Source: Bacteroides stercorirosoris
GTDB lineage: Bacteria > Bacteroidota > Bacteroidia > Bacteroidales > Bacteroidaceae
DNA: 64,000 bases
Direction: 5' to 3'
Assembly: GCF_900142015.1 (NCBI RefSeq)
Contig: NZ_FQZN01000029.1
Location: forward strand, 1-64,000
Shown piece after piece: positions 8,377-17,986 of this stretch. The translations under genes and the position numbers were made by a program. Below the pieces are notes generated by a model. That model was not told the DNA's origin and ran no database searches. It saw only the letters and a program-made list of their open reading frames with translations. Every line of letters begins with the position of its first letter. Position 1 is the stretch's first letter.

Positions 8377-8474
8377 TTTTTGCGTTCCACTATAGTTACT
8401 CTTGCGTTCCACTATAGTGGTCCGCAAGGGTAACTATAGTGTTCCTTGCGGATAACTATAGTGGAACGCAAAAA
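8377..8474. repeat. Phased palindrome array A (four cores, exact 22-bp period)
   Basis: The palindrome ACTATAGT occurs at 8389, 8411, 8433 and 8455, exactly 22 bp apart. Each is flanked by 7-bp modules such as GCGTTCC, GGTCCGC, AAGGGTA and GGAACGC. The outermost segments, 8377-8398 and 8453-8474, are perfect 22-bp reverse complements, and CCGCAAGG (8422) pairs with CCTTGCGG (8444). It is non-coding, between the divergent argR and esterase/GH105 genes. Function unknown. Confidence 0.85.
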
Positions 8475-8641
8475 AAGTAGGCAATGAAGAAAATCTTATT
8501 GGGCAATGAAAGAAGTTGGAATGGCATCCTGACGGAGAAACTTAGTTAAGTATCTCATTGTATATCTCGTATATATTATATATTGGCAATGTATAATGCC
8601 AAAGTAAATGTTCATAATTAGTTCACATGATAACGGGCGGT

Positions 8642-8797
8642 TAAATGATAATTTAGCGGGCATCCGCCCGCTAAAAATTGACAATTGACAATTAACAATT
8701 AGGCTGCGCTATATTGTGCTTAAACAATCGTTCCGAATGGTAATTGTCAATTGTCAATTGTCAATTTTTAGCGGTAAAGCCGCTAAATCATCATTTA
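8642..8797. repeat. Large inverted-repeat element (cloverleaf-like, MITE/REP type)
   Basis: Tips TAAATGATAATTTAGCGG (8642-8659) and its near-perfect complement (8780-8797) enclose further paired blocks built of ATTGACA-type repeats (8686-8700 with 8742-8765). Each arm carries its own mini-hairpin (AGCGGGC/GCCCGCT near 8655-8672, TAGCGG/CCGCTA near 8769-8785). The loop contains GGCTGCGCTAT, which recurs in the element at 11556-11679. No transposase is encoded. Confidence 0.8.
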
Positions 8798-8895
8798 GTA
8801 AGAGTTGCCGCATCCAGAACTAATTTAAAGAATTTTGAAGAATAAAAATAATCTTCGGAAGCATAACATTTAATCGGCTGTAACTTTCTTGAAAC

Positions 8896-8960
8896 GACAA
8901 AAGCAATAAGAAAACTATCAAAATATAGAGAAGGGATTTCGAAGGAAACCCCTATTTTTG
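8896..8960 (+). promoter_or_regulatory. RhaR-like activator site and -7 box for the RG-I enzyme operon
   Basis: Half-sites GACAAAA (8896-8902) and ATCAAAA (8917-8923) are 21 bp apart. They are followed 29 nt later by a TATTTTTG -7 box (8953-8960), about 70 bp before the start at 9030. The same geometry recurs at four other promoters in the window. No -33 TTTG is obvious, as expected for activator-dependent promoters. Confidence 0.65.
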
Positions 8961-9029
8961 TGCCGTCAGATTCTGACATATTCTGTTTTTATAATTAATC
9001 TATGTGAATCTATAAACTATTAAAGGCAC

Positions 9030-11561
9030 ATGAAAAAGCTCTTTTGGTTTTCAATTTTCCTTCTTTTAAGTTTGGTTGCTTCTCTCACGGCAGAAGCAAA
9101 AGTGACACTTCCTGCTATTTTCTCAGATAACATGGTATTGCAGCAGCGCACACAGGTAAATGTGTGGGGTAAGGCTGCACCCGGAGAACGGGTGACGATA
9201 AAGGCGTCCTGGGCGGACAAGGCGGTTACGACAAAGGCGGCTGCCAACGGCAAATGGACGGTGAAGCTGAAAACACCGGATGCGACCACGAACCAGTCTA
9301 TTACGGTGAGCGGTGAGAATACGATTCATATTAATAATGTATTGATAGGCGAAGTATGGCTTTGCACCGGGCAGAGCAATATGGAATTTCCCGTATCGCG
9401 CCATCCCGATGTAAAGTGGAAAACCGGTATGCTGAATGAGGCGGAGGAAATGAAGGACGCCGATTATCCTGAAATCCGCTTGTTCCATGTAGAGCACCAG
9501 CTGGCACATGATGGCGAGGTGGACGATTGTGAAGGACAATGGCTGGTTTGCAATCCGAAGAATCTGTATGATTTCTCGGCTGTAGGCTTCGTCTTCGGTC
9601 GGAAGTTGCATAAGGAATTGAAGATGCCTGTGGGGCTAATCCAGTCCACCTGGGGCGGCACGCATGCGGAATCGTGGACGAAACTGGATGTGATGAAGAA
9701 GAATCCGCTTTACGCCGATGTGCTGAAAGACTTCGCACTGGAAGGCGTGAAGCAGCAGAAAAACTATTGTAAAGTGCCGGCTACGTTGTGGAACGGTATG
9801 ATACATCCCATCCTGGGCTATACCATAAAAGGTAATATCTGGTATCAGGGAGAGTCGAACTCCATTCGTGCCGATAAATATCAGCAGGTATTCACCAATA
9901 TGATAAACAGCTGGCGCAAGGAGTGGAAGCAACCGGACATGCCGTTCTATTTTGTGCAGATAGCTCCGCATTACGGGCAGCCTGCAACGATTCGCGAAGC
10001 ACAACTCAAGACGTGGCAGAGCGGGTTGAAGAATGTAGGCATGGCGGTAATCACGGATGTGGGCGACTCGCTCGATATCCATCCGCGCAATAAGACGGTG
10101 ACGGGTGAACGTCTGGCAGCATGGGCGCTGGCTAAACAATATGATAAGGATGTTGCTTATTCCGGCCCGTTATTCAAGACGATGAAAGTGGAAGGCAATA
10201 AAGCAGTGTTGAGTTTCGACTATGCTGAGGACGGACTGATGACACTGGATAATGAACCGGTGAAAGGAGTCATCGTTGCCGGTGCCGACCGTCGCTTTTA
10301 TCCCGCTACGGCTGTGATAAAAGGCGGTACGCTGGAAGTTTCGGCGCCGCAGGTTTCCAGTCCTGTGGCTGTGCGTTATGCATATTGTAATTTCTTCCGG
10401 GTGAATCTTTATAATAAGGCGGGTTTCCCTGCCACTCCTTTCCGTACGGATACTTGGGAGCCGGACTCGTATGCGCGTTGGTTCGCCGATTCGGAGATGG
10501 TGCGGTTCCCGAAGGCTTATCAGTTGGATCATGGCAAGCGTCTTTTCTTCGGTTATGCCCAGGGTGTGGGTTGTTGCGCGATGCTGAAAATGTGGAAGAA
10601 AACGGGTGAACGCCGTTATTTCGACTATGTGGAGCAATGGGCGGATTCGCTGATTAACGAACAGGGAGAAATCCACTTGTATCATGTGGAAACCTATAAT
10701 CTCGATTATATCAATTCCGGTAAAGTCTTGTTCGATTTGTATCGTGAGACGGGCAAGAAGAAATATAAGACGGCGATGGATGCGCTTATCAAGCAGCTCC
10801 GGAATCATCCCCGCACGCTGGAAGGCGCTTATTGGCATAAATTGATTTACCAGCATCAGATTTGGCTGGACGGTCTGTATATGGCTTCACCTTTCATGGC
10901 TCAGTATGGTGCGGAATTCAATAAGCCTGAATGGATTGATGAGGCGGTAAAGCAGTTTACGCTTTGCCAGAAACATACGTATGACGCTAAGACCGGGCTT
11001 TATCATCATGCCTGGGACGAAAGCAAGAGTCAGCGTTGGGCCGATCCGGAAACGGGACATTCTCCCAACTTCTGGGGACGCAGCATCGGCTGGTGGTTTA
11101 TGGCAATGGTGGATGTACTGGATTTCATTCCGGAAAACCACGAAGGGCGCGCCCGGATAATAGGTTGGATACAGGGACTGGCAGAGGTGCTACCGGAATA
11201 TCAGGACAAGAATGGCTTGTGGTATCAGGTGCTCGACCAGCCGAAGCGGAAAGGAAACTTCCCGGAAGCTTCCGTGACTACGCAATTTATGAATGCGTAT
11301 GCCAAAGCAGTGAATAAGGGATATATTGATGAGAAATATCGTGCCGTAGCCGAGAAGGCTTTCAACGGATTGAAGAGCAAGTTGATGGTGGAACGCCAGG
11401 ACGGCACGTTGACGCTGACACGTTGTTGCCAGGTAGGTGGTTTGGGTGGACATCCATATCGCGACGGCAGCTTTGAATATTATATAGGTGAAAAGATGCG
11501 GGATAACGACGCAAAGGCGACAGGACCGTTTATTATGGGATGCCTGGAATTGGGCAAATGA
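9030..11561 (+). CDS. SGNH sialate-O-acetylesterase-like domain fused to GH105 unsaturated rhamnogalacturonyl hydrolase
   Basis: An 843-residue periplasmic protein with a signal peptide (residues 1-23). Residues about 24-470 form a SASA-type SGNH esterase: the nucleophile is S116 in CTGQSNMEF, WYQGESN lies near 271-277, and the acid/base pair is D349-x-H351. Residues about 475-843 form a GH105 (alpha/alpha)6 barrel starting at FADSEMVRFP, with WLDGLYMASPF and GRSIGWWFMAM. The first half would remove acetyl groups from RG-I and the second would hydrolyse the unsaturated uronic acid left by lyases. It is the first gene of the RG-I operon. Its stop codon lies inside the inverted repeat at 11556-11679. 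Confidence 0.9.
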   Translation: MKKLFWFSIFLLLSLVASLTAEAKVTLPAIFSDNMVLQQRTQVNVWGKAAPGERVTIKASWADKAVTTKAAANGKWTVKLKTPDATTNQSITVSGENTIHINNVLIGEVWLCTGQSNMEFPVSRHPDVKWKTGMLNEAEEMKDADYPEIRLFHVEHQLAHDGEVDDCEGQWLVCNPKNLYDFSAVGFVFGRKLHKELKMPVGLIQSTWGGTHAESWTKLDVMKKNPLYADVLKDFALEGVKQQKNYCKVPATLWNGMIHPILGYTIKGNIWYQGESNSIRADKYQQVFTNMINSWRKEWKQPDMPFYFVQIAPHYGQPATIREAQLKTWQSGLKNVGMAVITDVGDSLDIHPRNKTVTGERLAAWALAKQYDKDVAYSGPLFKTMKVEGNKAVLSFDYAEDGLMTLDNEPVKGVIVAGADRRFYPATAVIKGGTLEVSAPQVSSPVAVRYAYCNFFRVNLYNKAGFPATPFRTDTWEPDSYARWFADSEMVRFPKAYQLDHGKRLFFGYAQGVGCCAMLKMWKKTGERRYFDYVEQWADSLINEQGEIHLYHVETYNLDYINSGKVLFDLYRETGKKKYKTAMDALIKQLRNHPRTLEGAYWHKLIYQHQIWLDGLYMASPFMAQYGAEFNKPEWIDEAVKQFTLCQKHTYDAKTGLYHHAWDESKSQRWADPETGHSPNFWGRSIGWWFMAMVDVLDFIPENHEGRARIIGWIQGLAEVLPEYQDKNGLWYQVLDQPKRKGNFPEASVTTQFMNAYAKAVNKGYIDEKYRAVAEKAFNGLKSKLMVERQDGTLTLTRCCQVGGLGGHPYRDGSFEYYIGEKMRDNDAKATGPFIMGCLELGK

Positions 11562-11679
11562 TAATTTAGCGAAATGAAGAATGATGAATGAAGAATGAAG
11601 AATTTGGCTGCGCTATGCAAGCATGCCGCAAGGTAATTCTTCATTCTTCATTCATCATTCTTCATTAAATTATCATTTA
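11556..11679. repeat. Inverted-repeat element overlapping a stop codon
   Basis: Arms 11556-11604 and 11635-11679 begin with AAATGATAATTTA and continue with imperfect GAATGAAGAAT-type repeats. The 30-nt loop starts with GGCTGCGCTAT, as in the element at 8642-8797. The stop codon (11559-11561) of the preceding gene is within the left tip. It separates two genes of the same operon. Confidence 0.8.
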
Positions 11680-11731
11680 TCATCCTGTTATTATGTGAAC
11701 TAATTATGAATATCTGTTTGTAGAAATTGTC

Positions 11732-14530
11732 ATGAAAAAGAACTTGTTGGTAATACTCATTGCTTCCTTTTGTGCCGGAACCCTCTCCGCACAAAGTGTT
11801 TCGTGGCCCGAAGTGACTGTCGAGGCTAAACCGGCAGCCCGTTGGTGGTGGATGGGGAGTGCGGTGGATGCCGCTAACCTGACTCATAACCTGGAAGCGT
11901 ATTTCAAAGCCGGAATGGGGACAATGGAGATTACTCCTATTTACGGTGTGCAAGGAAATGATGCGAATGATATTCAGTTTCTTTCCCCACAGTGGATGCA
12001 GATGTTGCGCCATACGGAAAGCGAAGCTGCACGCTTGGGTATGAAGATTGATATGAACACGGGTACGGGCTGGCCTTTCGGTGGTCCGGAAGTGTCCATT
12101 GAGGATGCAGCCTGTAAGTTGCTGATTGAAGAATATACATTGAAAGGCGGTGAACGCCTGAAAGAAAAAGTAGAAGTGACGGACGAAAAACAACGCCCGT
12201 ATGCCAGGCTTGCCCGTTTGATGGCTTTCAGAGTGCTGACCGACTCTTCTACCCCGAAAGAACAAAAGGCGGTACGCTGCTACAACCTGACTTCAAAACT
12301 CATAGACGGAAAACTGAACTGGAAAGCTCCGAAAGGAGAATGGCGGCTGATTGCCGCTTTCGTAGGGAAGACATTCCAGAAAGTGAAACGCTCTGCCCCC
12401 GGTGGAGAAGGATATGTGATGAACCACTTCTCCGCGAAAGCCGTCTCCAACTATCTGGGACGTTTTGAACGTGCCTTTGCCGGACAGACAACCGATGGTT
12501 CTGCCGGAACGCCGACGGCATATCCCCACAATTTCTTTAATGACTCTTACGAGGTTTATGGTGCCGACTGGACGGACGACTTGTTTGAACAATTTGCCTG
12601 CCGCCGTGGCTACAAATTGGAGGAACACCTTCCCGAGTTCCTTTCGCAGGAACGTACGGAAACTACCCGCCGTATCGTTTCCGATTACCGCGAGACTCTT
12701 GCCGAACTGCTTCAGGAGAACTTCACCCGTCAATGGACGGATTGGGCTCATAAACATGGTTCGCGTACCCGCAACCAGGCGCATGGCTCGCCCGGCAATC
12801 TGATAGACCTTTATGCAACGGTGGATGTGCCGGAATGTGAGGGCTTCGGATTATCCGACTTCGGTATCAGCGGCTTGCGCAAGGACTCTCTGACACGCCC
12901 CAATGATTCGGATCTTTCCATGTTGAAGTATGCCTCTTCGGCAGCGCACATCGCCGGAAAACCTTTCACGACCTCGGAAACATTTACGTGGCTGACGGAG
13001 CACTTCCGCACTTCGCTTTCGCAATGCAAGCCTGATATCGACTTGATGTTTGTTTCGGGCGTGAACCATACCTATTTCCACGGTACTACCTATTCTCCCG
13101 TCCAGGCGGCATGGCCGGGATGGAAGTTCTATGCTTCCATTGATATGAGCCCCACGAACAATATCTGGAGGGATGCTCCTGCGTTCTTTGACTACATCAC
13201 CCGTTGCCAGAGTTTCCTGCAAATGGGACAACCGGACAATGATTTTCTGGTATATCTGCCTGTGTATGATATGTGGGACGAACAGGGTGGACGCTTGTTG
13301 TTGTTCGACATTCATAAGATGGCAAGACGTGCCCCGCGTTTTATTGAAGCGGTACACCGCATTTATGATGCGGGCTATGATATGGATTATATCTCTGACA
13401 ACTTCATTCGCAACGCTATGTGCCAGGATGGCAAGATATTGACGTCGGGTGGCGTCTCTTATAAAGCACTGGTGGTTCCCGGTGCCCGCCTGATGCCTGC
13501 TGATGTGTTGGAGAAACTGCTTCAACTGGCGGATGAAGGTGCTATGATTGTTTTTCTGGAGCAATATCCGGAAGATGTGCCGGGACTAAACTCTTTGTCC
13601 GGACGTCGTGCGGAGTTCAATAACGTTCTTGCGCAAATAAAGGAACGTGAAGGAAAAGGAAATGTGATTTTCGGAACAGACTATGTCCGCACACTGGCTG
13701 CAACTGCCGCTGTTCCCGAAGAAATGAAAACAACTTTCGGGCTGAGCATTATCCGCCGTTCGCATCCTGAGGGACATCATTATTTCATTTCCGCGCTGAA
13801 AGCGGAAGATACCGAGGGATGGGTTCCATTGGCCGTACAGGCACGCTCGGCGATGCTTTATAATCCGATGAATGGGACGTCGGGCAAAGCGCGCTTGCGT
13901 CAGAATAATGGCAGGACGGAGGTGTTCCTGCAACTGGTATCCGGTGAGTCTGTGATATTGAAGACGTTCGATAGCCAGGAGGTTGATGTGCCGGAATACG
14001 GGTATTGGAGCGAAATGAAGAATCTCCTCTCTGATAGACAGTGGGGCTTCCGTTTTGTTGAAGCCACCCCGGCAGTGGGCGCCACTCCGGATAGTGTGTC
14101 TCTGGGTTCGTGGACGGAACTTGTCGCCGAAGGTACAAGGCATACAATGGGAACCGCCTGCTATACCACTACATTCACCGTGAAGAATCCTGCTGATGCC
14201 GGAGAGTGGATGCTGGACCTCGGTGATGTCCGTGAGAGTGCCCGTGTCCGCATCAACGGTCAGGAAGTGGCTACGCTGTTTGCTGTTCCTTACCGCTGTC
14301 TGGCAGGCAAATATCTTCATGCGGGAGTGAATACCCTTGAAGTGGAAGTGACCAATCTGCCGGCCAACCGCATTGCTGATATGGACCGTCGCAACGTTCC
14401 CTGGCGTATCTATAAAGATGCCAATATTGTGAATATCCATTATAAGAAGGATAATTACGGAAAATGGGAGCCGGTTCCGAGCGGTTTGCTGGGGCCTGTG
14501 CGTCTGATTCCCATGCAGGCTTTACAATGA
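11732..14530 (+). CDS. GH106 alpha-L-rhamnosidase
   Basis: A 932-residue secreted enzyme with a signal peptide (about residues 1-20, cut near LSAQS). The GH106 N-terminal signature ARWWWMGSAVDAANLTHNLEA is followed by a TIM-barrel core (IDMNTGTGWPFGG, SETFTWLTEHFRTS, VNHTYFHG). The C-terminal beta-sandwich has a galactose-binding-like fold (about 810-930, DLGDVRESARVRINGQEVATL). GH106 enzymes remove terminal alpha-L-rhamnose from rhamnogalacturonans. Its place between the GH105 fusion and PL11 suggests it works on RG-I fragments in the periplasm and feeds the adjacent rhamnose pathway. Confidence 0.93.
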   Translation: MKKNLLVILIASFCAGTLSAQSVSWPEVTVEAKPAARWWWMGSAVDAANLTHNLEAYFKAGMGTMEITPIYGVQGNDANDIQFLSPQWMQMLRHTESEAARLGMKIDMNTGTGWPFGGPEVSIEDAACKLLIEEYTLKGGERLKEKVEVTDEKQRPYARLARLMAFRVLTDSSTPKEQKAVRCYNLTSKLIDGKLNWKAPKGEWRLIAAFVGKTFQKVKRSAPGGEGYVMNHFSAKAVSNYLGRFERAFAGQTTDGSAGTPTAYPHNFFNDSYEVYGADWTDDLFEQFACRRGYKLEEHLPEFLSQERTETTRRIVSDYRETLAELLQENFTRQWTDWAHKHGSRTRNQAHGSPGNLIDLYATVDVPECEGFGLSDFGISGLRKDSLTRPNDSDLSMLKYASSAAHIAGKPFTTSETFTWLTEHFRTSLSQCKPDIDLMFVSGVNHTYFHGTTYSPVQAAWPGWKFYASIDMSPTNNIWRDAPAFFDYITRCQSFLQMGQPDNDFLVYLPVYDMWDEQGGRLLLFDIHKMARRAPRFIEAVHRIYDAGYDMDYISDNFIRNAMCQDGKILTSGGVSYKALVVPGARLMPADVLEKLLQLADEGAMIVFLEQYPEDVPGLNSLSGRRAEFNNVLAQIKEREGKGNVIFGTDYVRTLAATAAVPEEMKTTFGLSIIRRSHPEGHHYFISALKAEDTEGWVPLAVQARSAMLYNPMNGTSGKARLRQNNGRTEVFLQLVSGESVILKTFDSQEVDVPEYGYWSEMKNLLSDRQWGFRFVEATPAVGATPDSVSLGSWTELVAEGTRHTMGTACYTTTFTVKNPADAGEWMLDLGDVRESARVRINGQEVATLFAVPYRCLAGKYLHAGVNTLEVEVTNLPANRIADMDRRNVPWRIYKDANIVNIHYKKDNYGKWEPVPSGLLGPVRLIPMQALQ

Positions 14531-14545
14531 ATAAAACAATAATCC

Positions 14546-16381
14546 ATGAAATCTAATTTTATTATCCTCTGTCTGCTCGGGTTGGCAAGTGCTTTGAATG
14601 CCCAGGACCCTCGCGAGAGACATTACTACTACGAGATACTTGATCCGAAGCATGAGCCTAAACCCCTGGTGGAAGGCTTTGCCGGGGAGCGTGTGACCGA
14701 AAAACTGAATCGCGGGCTGACAGTAGTTCCTGCCCGCGAGGGTAAAGGAGCCTACCTTAGTTGGCGACTATTGGCATCGGATGCTCCGACCACCGCCTTT
14801 CACGTTTATCGGGAAACGGACGGAAAAGTGCGGCGTCTGACTAAGAAACCAATCACACAGACCTGCGATTTCACAGACGTCACTCCGGCGGAAAAGGCGT
14901 CTTATTGGGTGGAAGCACTGGTGAAAGGGAAAAAGCCTGTCGTGTCGGAGAAGCAGGAAGTTGTCCTTTCCGGGTTAAAGCCTTATACTTCTATCCCTCT
15001 GAAAGATAACGTTAAAGCCGGGAAGATTGCTTTGGCGGATCTGAATGGTGACGGCATTTATGACTACATCATCCGTACTCCCGAGACCAATGTAGACCCC
15101 GGTATGCCTGGTGATACTACCGGAAAAACATATAAAATATCCGCCTACTTGAGTGACGGAACTTACCTTTGGACTTATGATATGGGACCGGGTATCGAGC
15201 CGGGTATCTGGTATTCACCTTTCATCGTGTACGATTTCAACGGAGACGGAAAAGCCGAGGTTGCCATAAAGGCTGCCGCTGATGACTATATAAAGAATGA
15301 AAAAGGCCGTGTTTGCGGCGGTAGCGAATACCTCTCCGTGCTGGATGGCATGACCGGTAAGGAAATTGACCGTGTGGACTGGCCCGAACGGAATGACCGT
15401 TATGGAAATCTGATTCGCCAGAACCGTAATCAGATGGGGGTTGCCTATCTGGACGGAAAGACTCCTTATATATTGGCTGCCCGCGGTACTTACAAACTGA
15501 TGGTGGTGGATGCCTGGATGCTGAAAGACGGAAAATTGCAACGCGCCTGGCGTTGGGATGGGGATGAAGAAAACCCCATTGTCCGCAGTATGGGTGCTCA
15601 TAGCATGGTGACGGCCGATGTGGATGGCGACGGACGGGATGAAATCATGTTAGGCTCGTGCATGCTCGATGATAACGGTACGCTGCTTTGGTCCTCCGGC
15701 CTGGGGCATAGTGATAAGGCTTATCTTTGCAAACTTCGTCCTGATATGGAGGGAATGCAGGTGTTCATGGTGAGCGAACCGAAGAAAGAGGACGGTCGTG
15801 GGGTTTCCGTGGTGGATGCCGCTACCGGTAAGCTGGTTTGGAAAATCGGACAGACAACGTATCACGTCGGCGACGGTATGGTAGCGGATTTTGACCCTTC
15901 CCATCCCGGGTTGGAATGTTTTGCAAGTGAAGACCGCAAAGGAGGAAGTACTGACAAGTATCTGCTCACGGCCGATGGCAAAAAGATAAATGCCACGAAT
16001 GAAGAAGTACCCGGCTGTCGTAATTGGATCTGGTGGGATGCGGATTTGTTGCGTGAGACTTTCAAAGGGGATGATAACCGTTGGGGAGCTTCTTCCTCGT
16101 CCGGCGGGCGCAAACAGAATATCTGGAAGTGGAAGGGAGAAGTCCTGACCGGAGGCATCGAAGGCGATATACTGCTGATAGCTGATATGGAAGGTGACTG
16201 GCGCGAGGAACTGATTACTGCCTTGCCGGGAGAGTTACGCATCTATCATACCAATATTCCGGCCCGCGACCGTCGCGTGACATTGATGCAGGACCCGCTT
16301 TACCGCAGCTATGTGGCACATCGCAGCATGGGCTATCCGCAGGCGCCTGTACCTTCTTTCTACTTGGGTGAATGGAAATAA
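14546..16381 (+). CDS. PL11 rhamnogalacturonan lyase
   Basis: This 611-residue enzyme has a signal peptide (residues 1-19) and would cut the GalA-Rha backbone of RG-I by beta-elimination, leaving unsaturated GalA ends for GH105. The PL11 beta-propeller is rich in calcium-binding D-x-D/N-G-D-G loops: LADLNGDGIYDYI, YDFNGDGKAEVAIKA and ADVDGDGRDEIMLGS. The N-terminal EKLNRGLTVV and the C-terminal AHRSMGYPQAPVPSFYLG are family signatures. It begins 15 nt after GH106 and ends 13 nt before GH28. Surface or periplasmic location is not settled, as no lipobox is obvious. Confidence 0.93.
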   Translation: MKSNFIILCLLGLASALNAQDPRERHYYYEILDPKHEPKPLVEGFAGERVTEKLNRGLTVVPAREGKGAYLSWRLLASDAPTTAFHVYRETDGKVRRLTKKPITQTCDFTDVTPAEKASYWVEALVKGKKPVVSEKQEVVLSGLKPYTSIPLKDNVKAGKIALADLNGDGIYDYIIRTPETNVDPGMPGDTTGKTYKISAYLSDGTYLWTYDMGPGIEPGIWYSPFIVYDFNGDGKAEVAIKAAADDYIKNEKGRVCGGSEYLSVLDGMTGKEIDRVDWPERNDRYGNLIRQNRNQMGVAYLDGKTPYILAARGTYKLMVVDAWMLKDGKLQRAWRWDGDEENPIVRSMGAHSMVTADVDGDGRDEIMLGSCMLDDNGTLLWSSGLGHSDKAYLCKLRPDMEGMQVFMVSEPKKEDGRGVSVVDAATGKLVWKIGQTTYHVGDGMVADFDPSHPGLECFASEDRKGGSTDKYLLTADGKKINATNEEVPGCRNWIWWDADLLRETFKGDDNRWGASSSSGGRKQNIWKWKGEVLTGGIEGDILLIADMEGDWREELITALPGELRIYHTNIPARDRRVTLMQDPLYRSYVAHRSMGYPQAPVPSFYLGEWK

Positions 16382-16394
16382 TATCTGATTATAA

Positions 16395-17951
16395 ATGAAA
16401 AAAAGACAAAGAATGACGAAACAATTGTATGTGATTGCAGCCGTTTGCCTGTGGTTGCTCAGTGCTTGCCAATCTTCAACGTATAAGTATGAAGCAGTAT
16501 ATAAAGACCTGCCTTTTGATATGCCAAGGGTAGAAGCACCGAAATTCCCCGACCGTCGGGTGAATCTTACCGACTTTGGTGCGGTGGGTAATGGTGAGGA
16601 ACTTTGTACGGCCGCCTTTGCCAAAGCCATCGATGTTTTGGCGGAAAAGGGGGGTGGACACTTGATTGTTCCTGCCGGTGTCTGGTTTACCGGACCGATT
16701 GTGCTGAAGAGTAATATAGACCTGCATCTGGAAAAAGGTGCTGTCATCCTCTTTTCGCCTGATGTAGATTTATATCCGCTGGTAGAGACTGTTTTTGAGG
16801 GTTTGGATACCCGTCGTTGCCAGTCGCCCGTTTCCGGCCGTAATCTGGAAAATGTAGCGATAACGGGTGAAGGTGCTATTGATGGCAACGGACATTACTG
16901 GCGTCCTCTGAAGCGGGAGAAAGTTACGGAAGGCGTATGGAGGCAGACTATCGCCCGGGGTGGAGTTTATAAACGCCCTACCTATTGGTTCCCTTATCCG
17001 CAAACGCTGAAAGGCGATACCATCAGCAATATGAATGTGCCCCAGAACTTGAAGACTGAGGAGGAGTGGCAGAGTGTGCGTCATTTCCTTCGTCCGGTGA
17101 TGGTGAGCTTGATAGAGTGTAAGAATGTATGGTTGCAGGGAGTGATTTTTCAGAATTCACCGGCATGGAACCTGCATCCGTTGATGTGCGAGAATGTGCT
17201 GATAGAAGAGGTGCAGGTACGAAATCCGAGCTATGCGCAGAATGGTGATGGTCTGGATCTGGAGTCTTGCAAGAATGCTCTGATTGTGAATTCCACGTTT
17301 GATGTGGGTGATGACGGCATTTGTCTGAAGAGTGGCAAGGATGAGGATGGACGCCGCCGCGGACGTGTTTGCGAGAATGTGGTGGTAGACGGTTGTACGG
17401 TGTTCAAAGGGCACGGAGGTTTCGTGGTAGGCAGTGAGATGAGTGGCGGTGTACGCAATGTGTCTGTCAGCAATTGCCAGTTCCTCGGCACGGATGTAGG
17501 TTTGCGTTTCAAGAGCAAACGTGGACGTGGCGGGGTAGTGGAGAATATCTGGATACGCAATATCTCCATGATGGATATTCCGACAGAACCGATCACGTTC
17601 AACCTTTATTATGGAGGCAAGTCGGCGGTGGAAGTGTTGGAAAGCGGTGAAGTAGTGCCTGCCAAGGTAGAACCGATGCCGGTGGACGAAACAACGCCTT
17701 GTTTCCGCAATATCCATGTTGAGAATCTGGTTTGTGCCGGTGCTCGTCGCGCTTTATTCTTCAATGGTATTCCTGAAATGCCTATCGACGGCATTGTGTT
17801 GAAGAACGTGGACATCACCTCGAAGCTGGGAGCGGAATTTGCTTACAGTAATAATATCACTATGGAGAATGTAAATATCCGTAATGCGGAAGGGGAGAAA
17901 GTGGTGACTCGTTATTGTGAAGGTGTGACGGAATTGACAATTGACAATTGA
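16395..17951 (+). CDS. GH28 polygalacturonase / rhamnogalacturonan hydrolase lipoprotein
   Basis: A 518-residue right-handed beta-helix hydrolase with a lipobox (LLSAC, Cys near residue 25), so probably membrane-anchored. Catalytic motifs are intact: NGDGLDLES, VGDDGICLKSG, KGHGGFVVGSEMSGG and GLRFKSKRGRGG. The substrate is galacturonan or the RG-I backbone; the operon favours RG-I. The last codons (LTIDN, stop) are made from ATTGACAATT repeat sequence (17934-17951), the same repeat found in the element at 8642-8797. Confidence 0.93.
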   Translation: MKKRQRMTKQLYVIAAVCLWLLSACQSSTYKYEAVYKDLPFDMPRVEAPKFPDRRVNLTDFGAVGNGEELCTAAFAKAIDVLAEKGGGHLIVPAGVWFTGPIVLKSNIDLHLEKGAVILFSPDVDLYPLVETVFEGLDTRRCQSPVSGRNLENVAITGEGAIDGNGHYWRPLKREKVTEGVWRQTIARGGVYKRPTYWFPYPQTLKGDTISNMNVPQNLKTEEEWQSVRHFLRPVMVSLIECKNVWLQGVIFQNSPAWNLHPLMCENVLIEEVQVRNPSYAQNGDGLDLESCKNALIVNSTFDVGDDGICLKSGKDEDGRRRGRVCENVVVDGCTVFKGHGGFVVGSEMSGGVRNVSVSNCQFLGTDVGLRFKSKRGRGGVVENIWIRNISMMDIPTEPITFNLYYGGKSAVEVLESGEVVPAKVEPMPVDETTPCFRNIHVENLVCAGARRALFFNGIPEMPIDGIVLKNVDITSKLGAEFAYSNNITMENVNIRNAEGEKVVTRYCEGVTELTIDN

Positions 17952-17986
17952 GTACTTATTAATGCCGCACAGAGTGCGGTATATCT

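Noticed and set aside
8377..8474. Possible CRISPR array
   Set aside because: Repeat pitch is 22 bp with 7-bp modules, far too short for CRISPR repeats plus spacers, and no cas genes are present. The same applies to the arrays at 20891-20998 and 55764-55923.
8496..8979. Two 62-residue minus-strand frames (8496-8684, 8791-8979)
   Set aside because: They run across inverted-repeat DNA and the promoter of the RG-I operon, with no motif or plausible start context.
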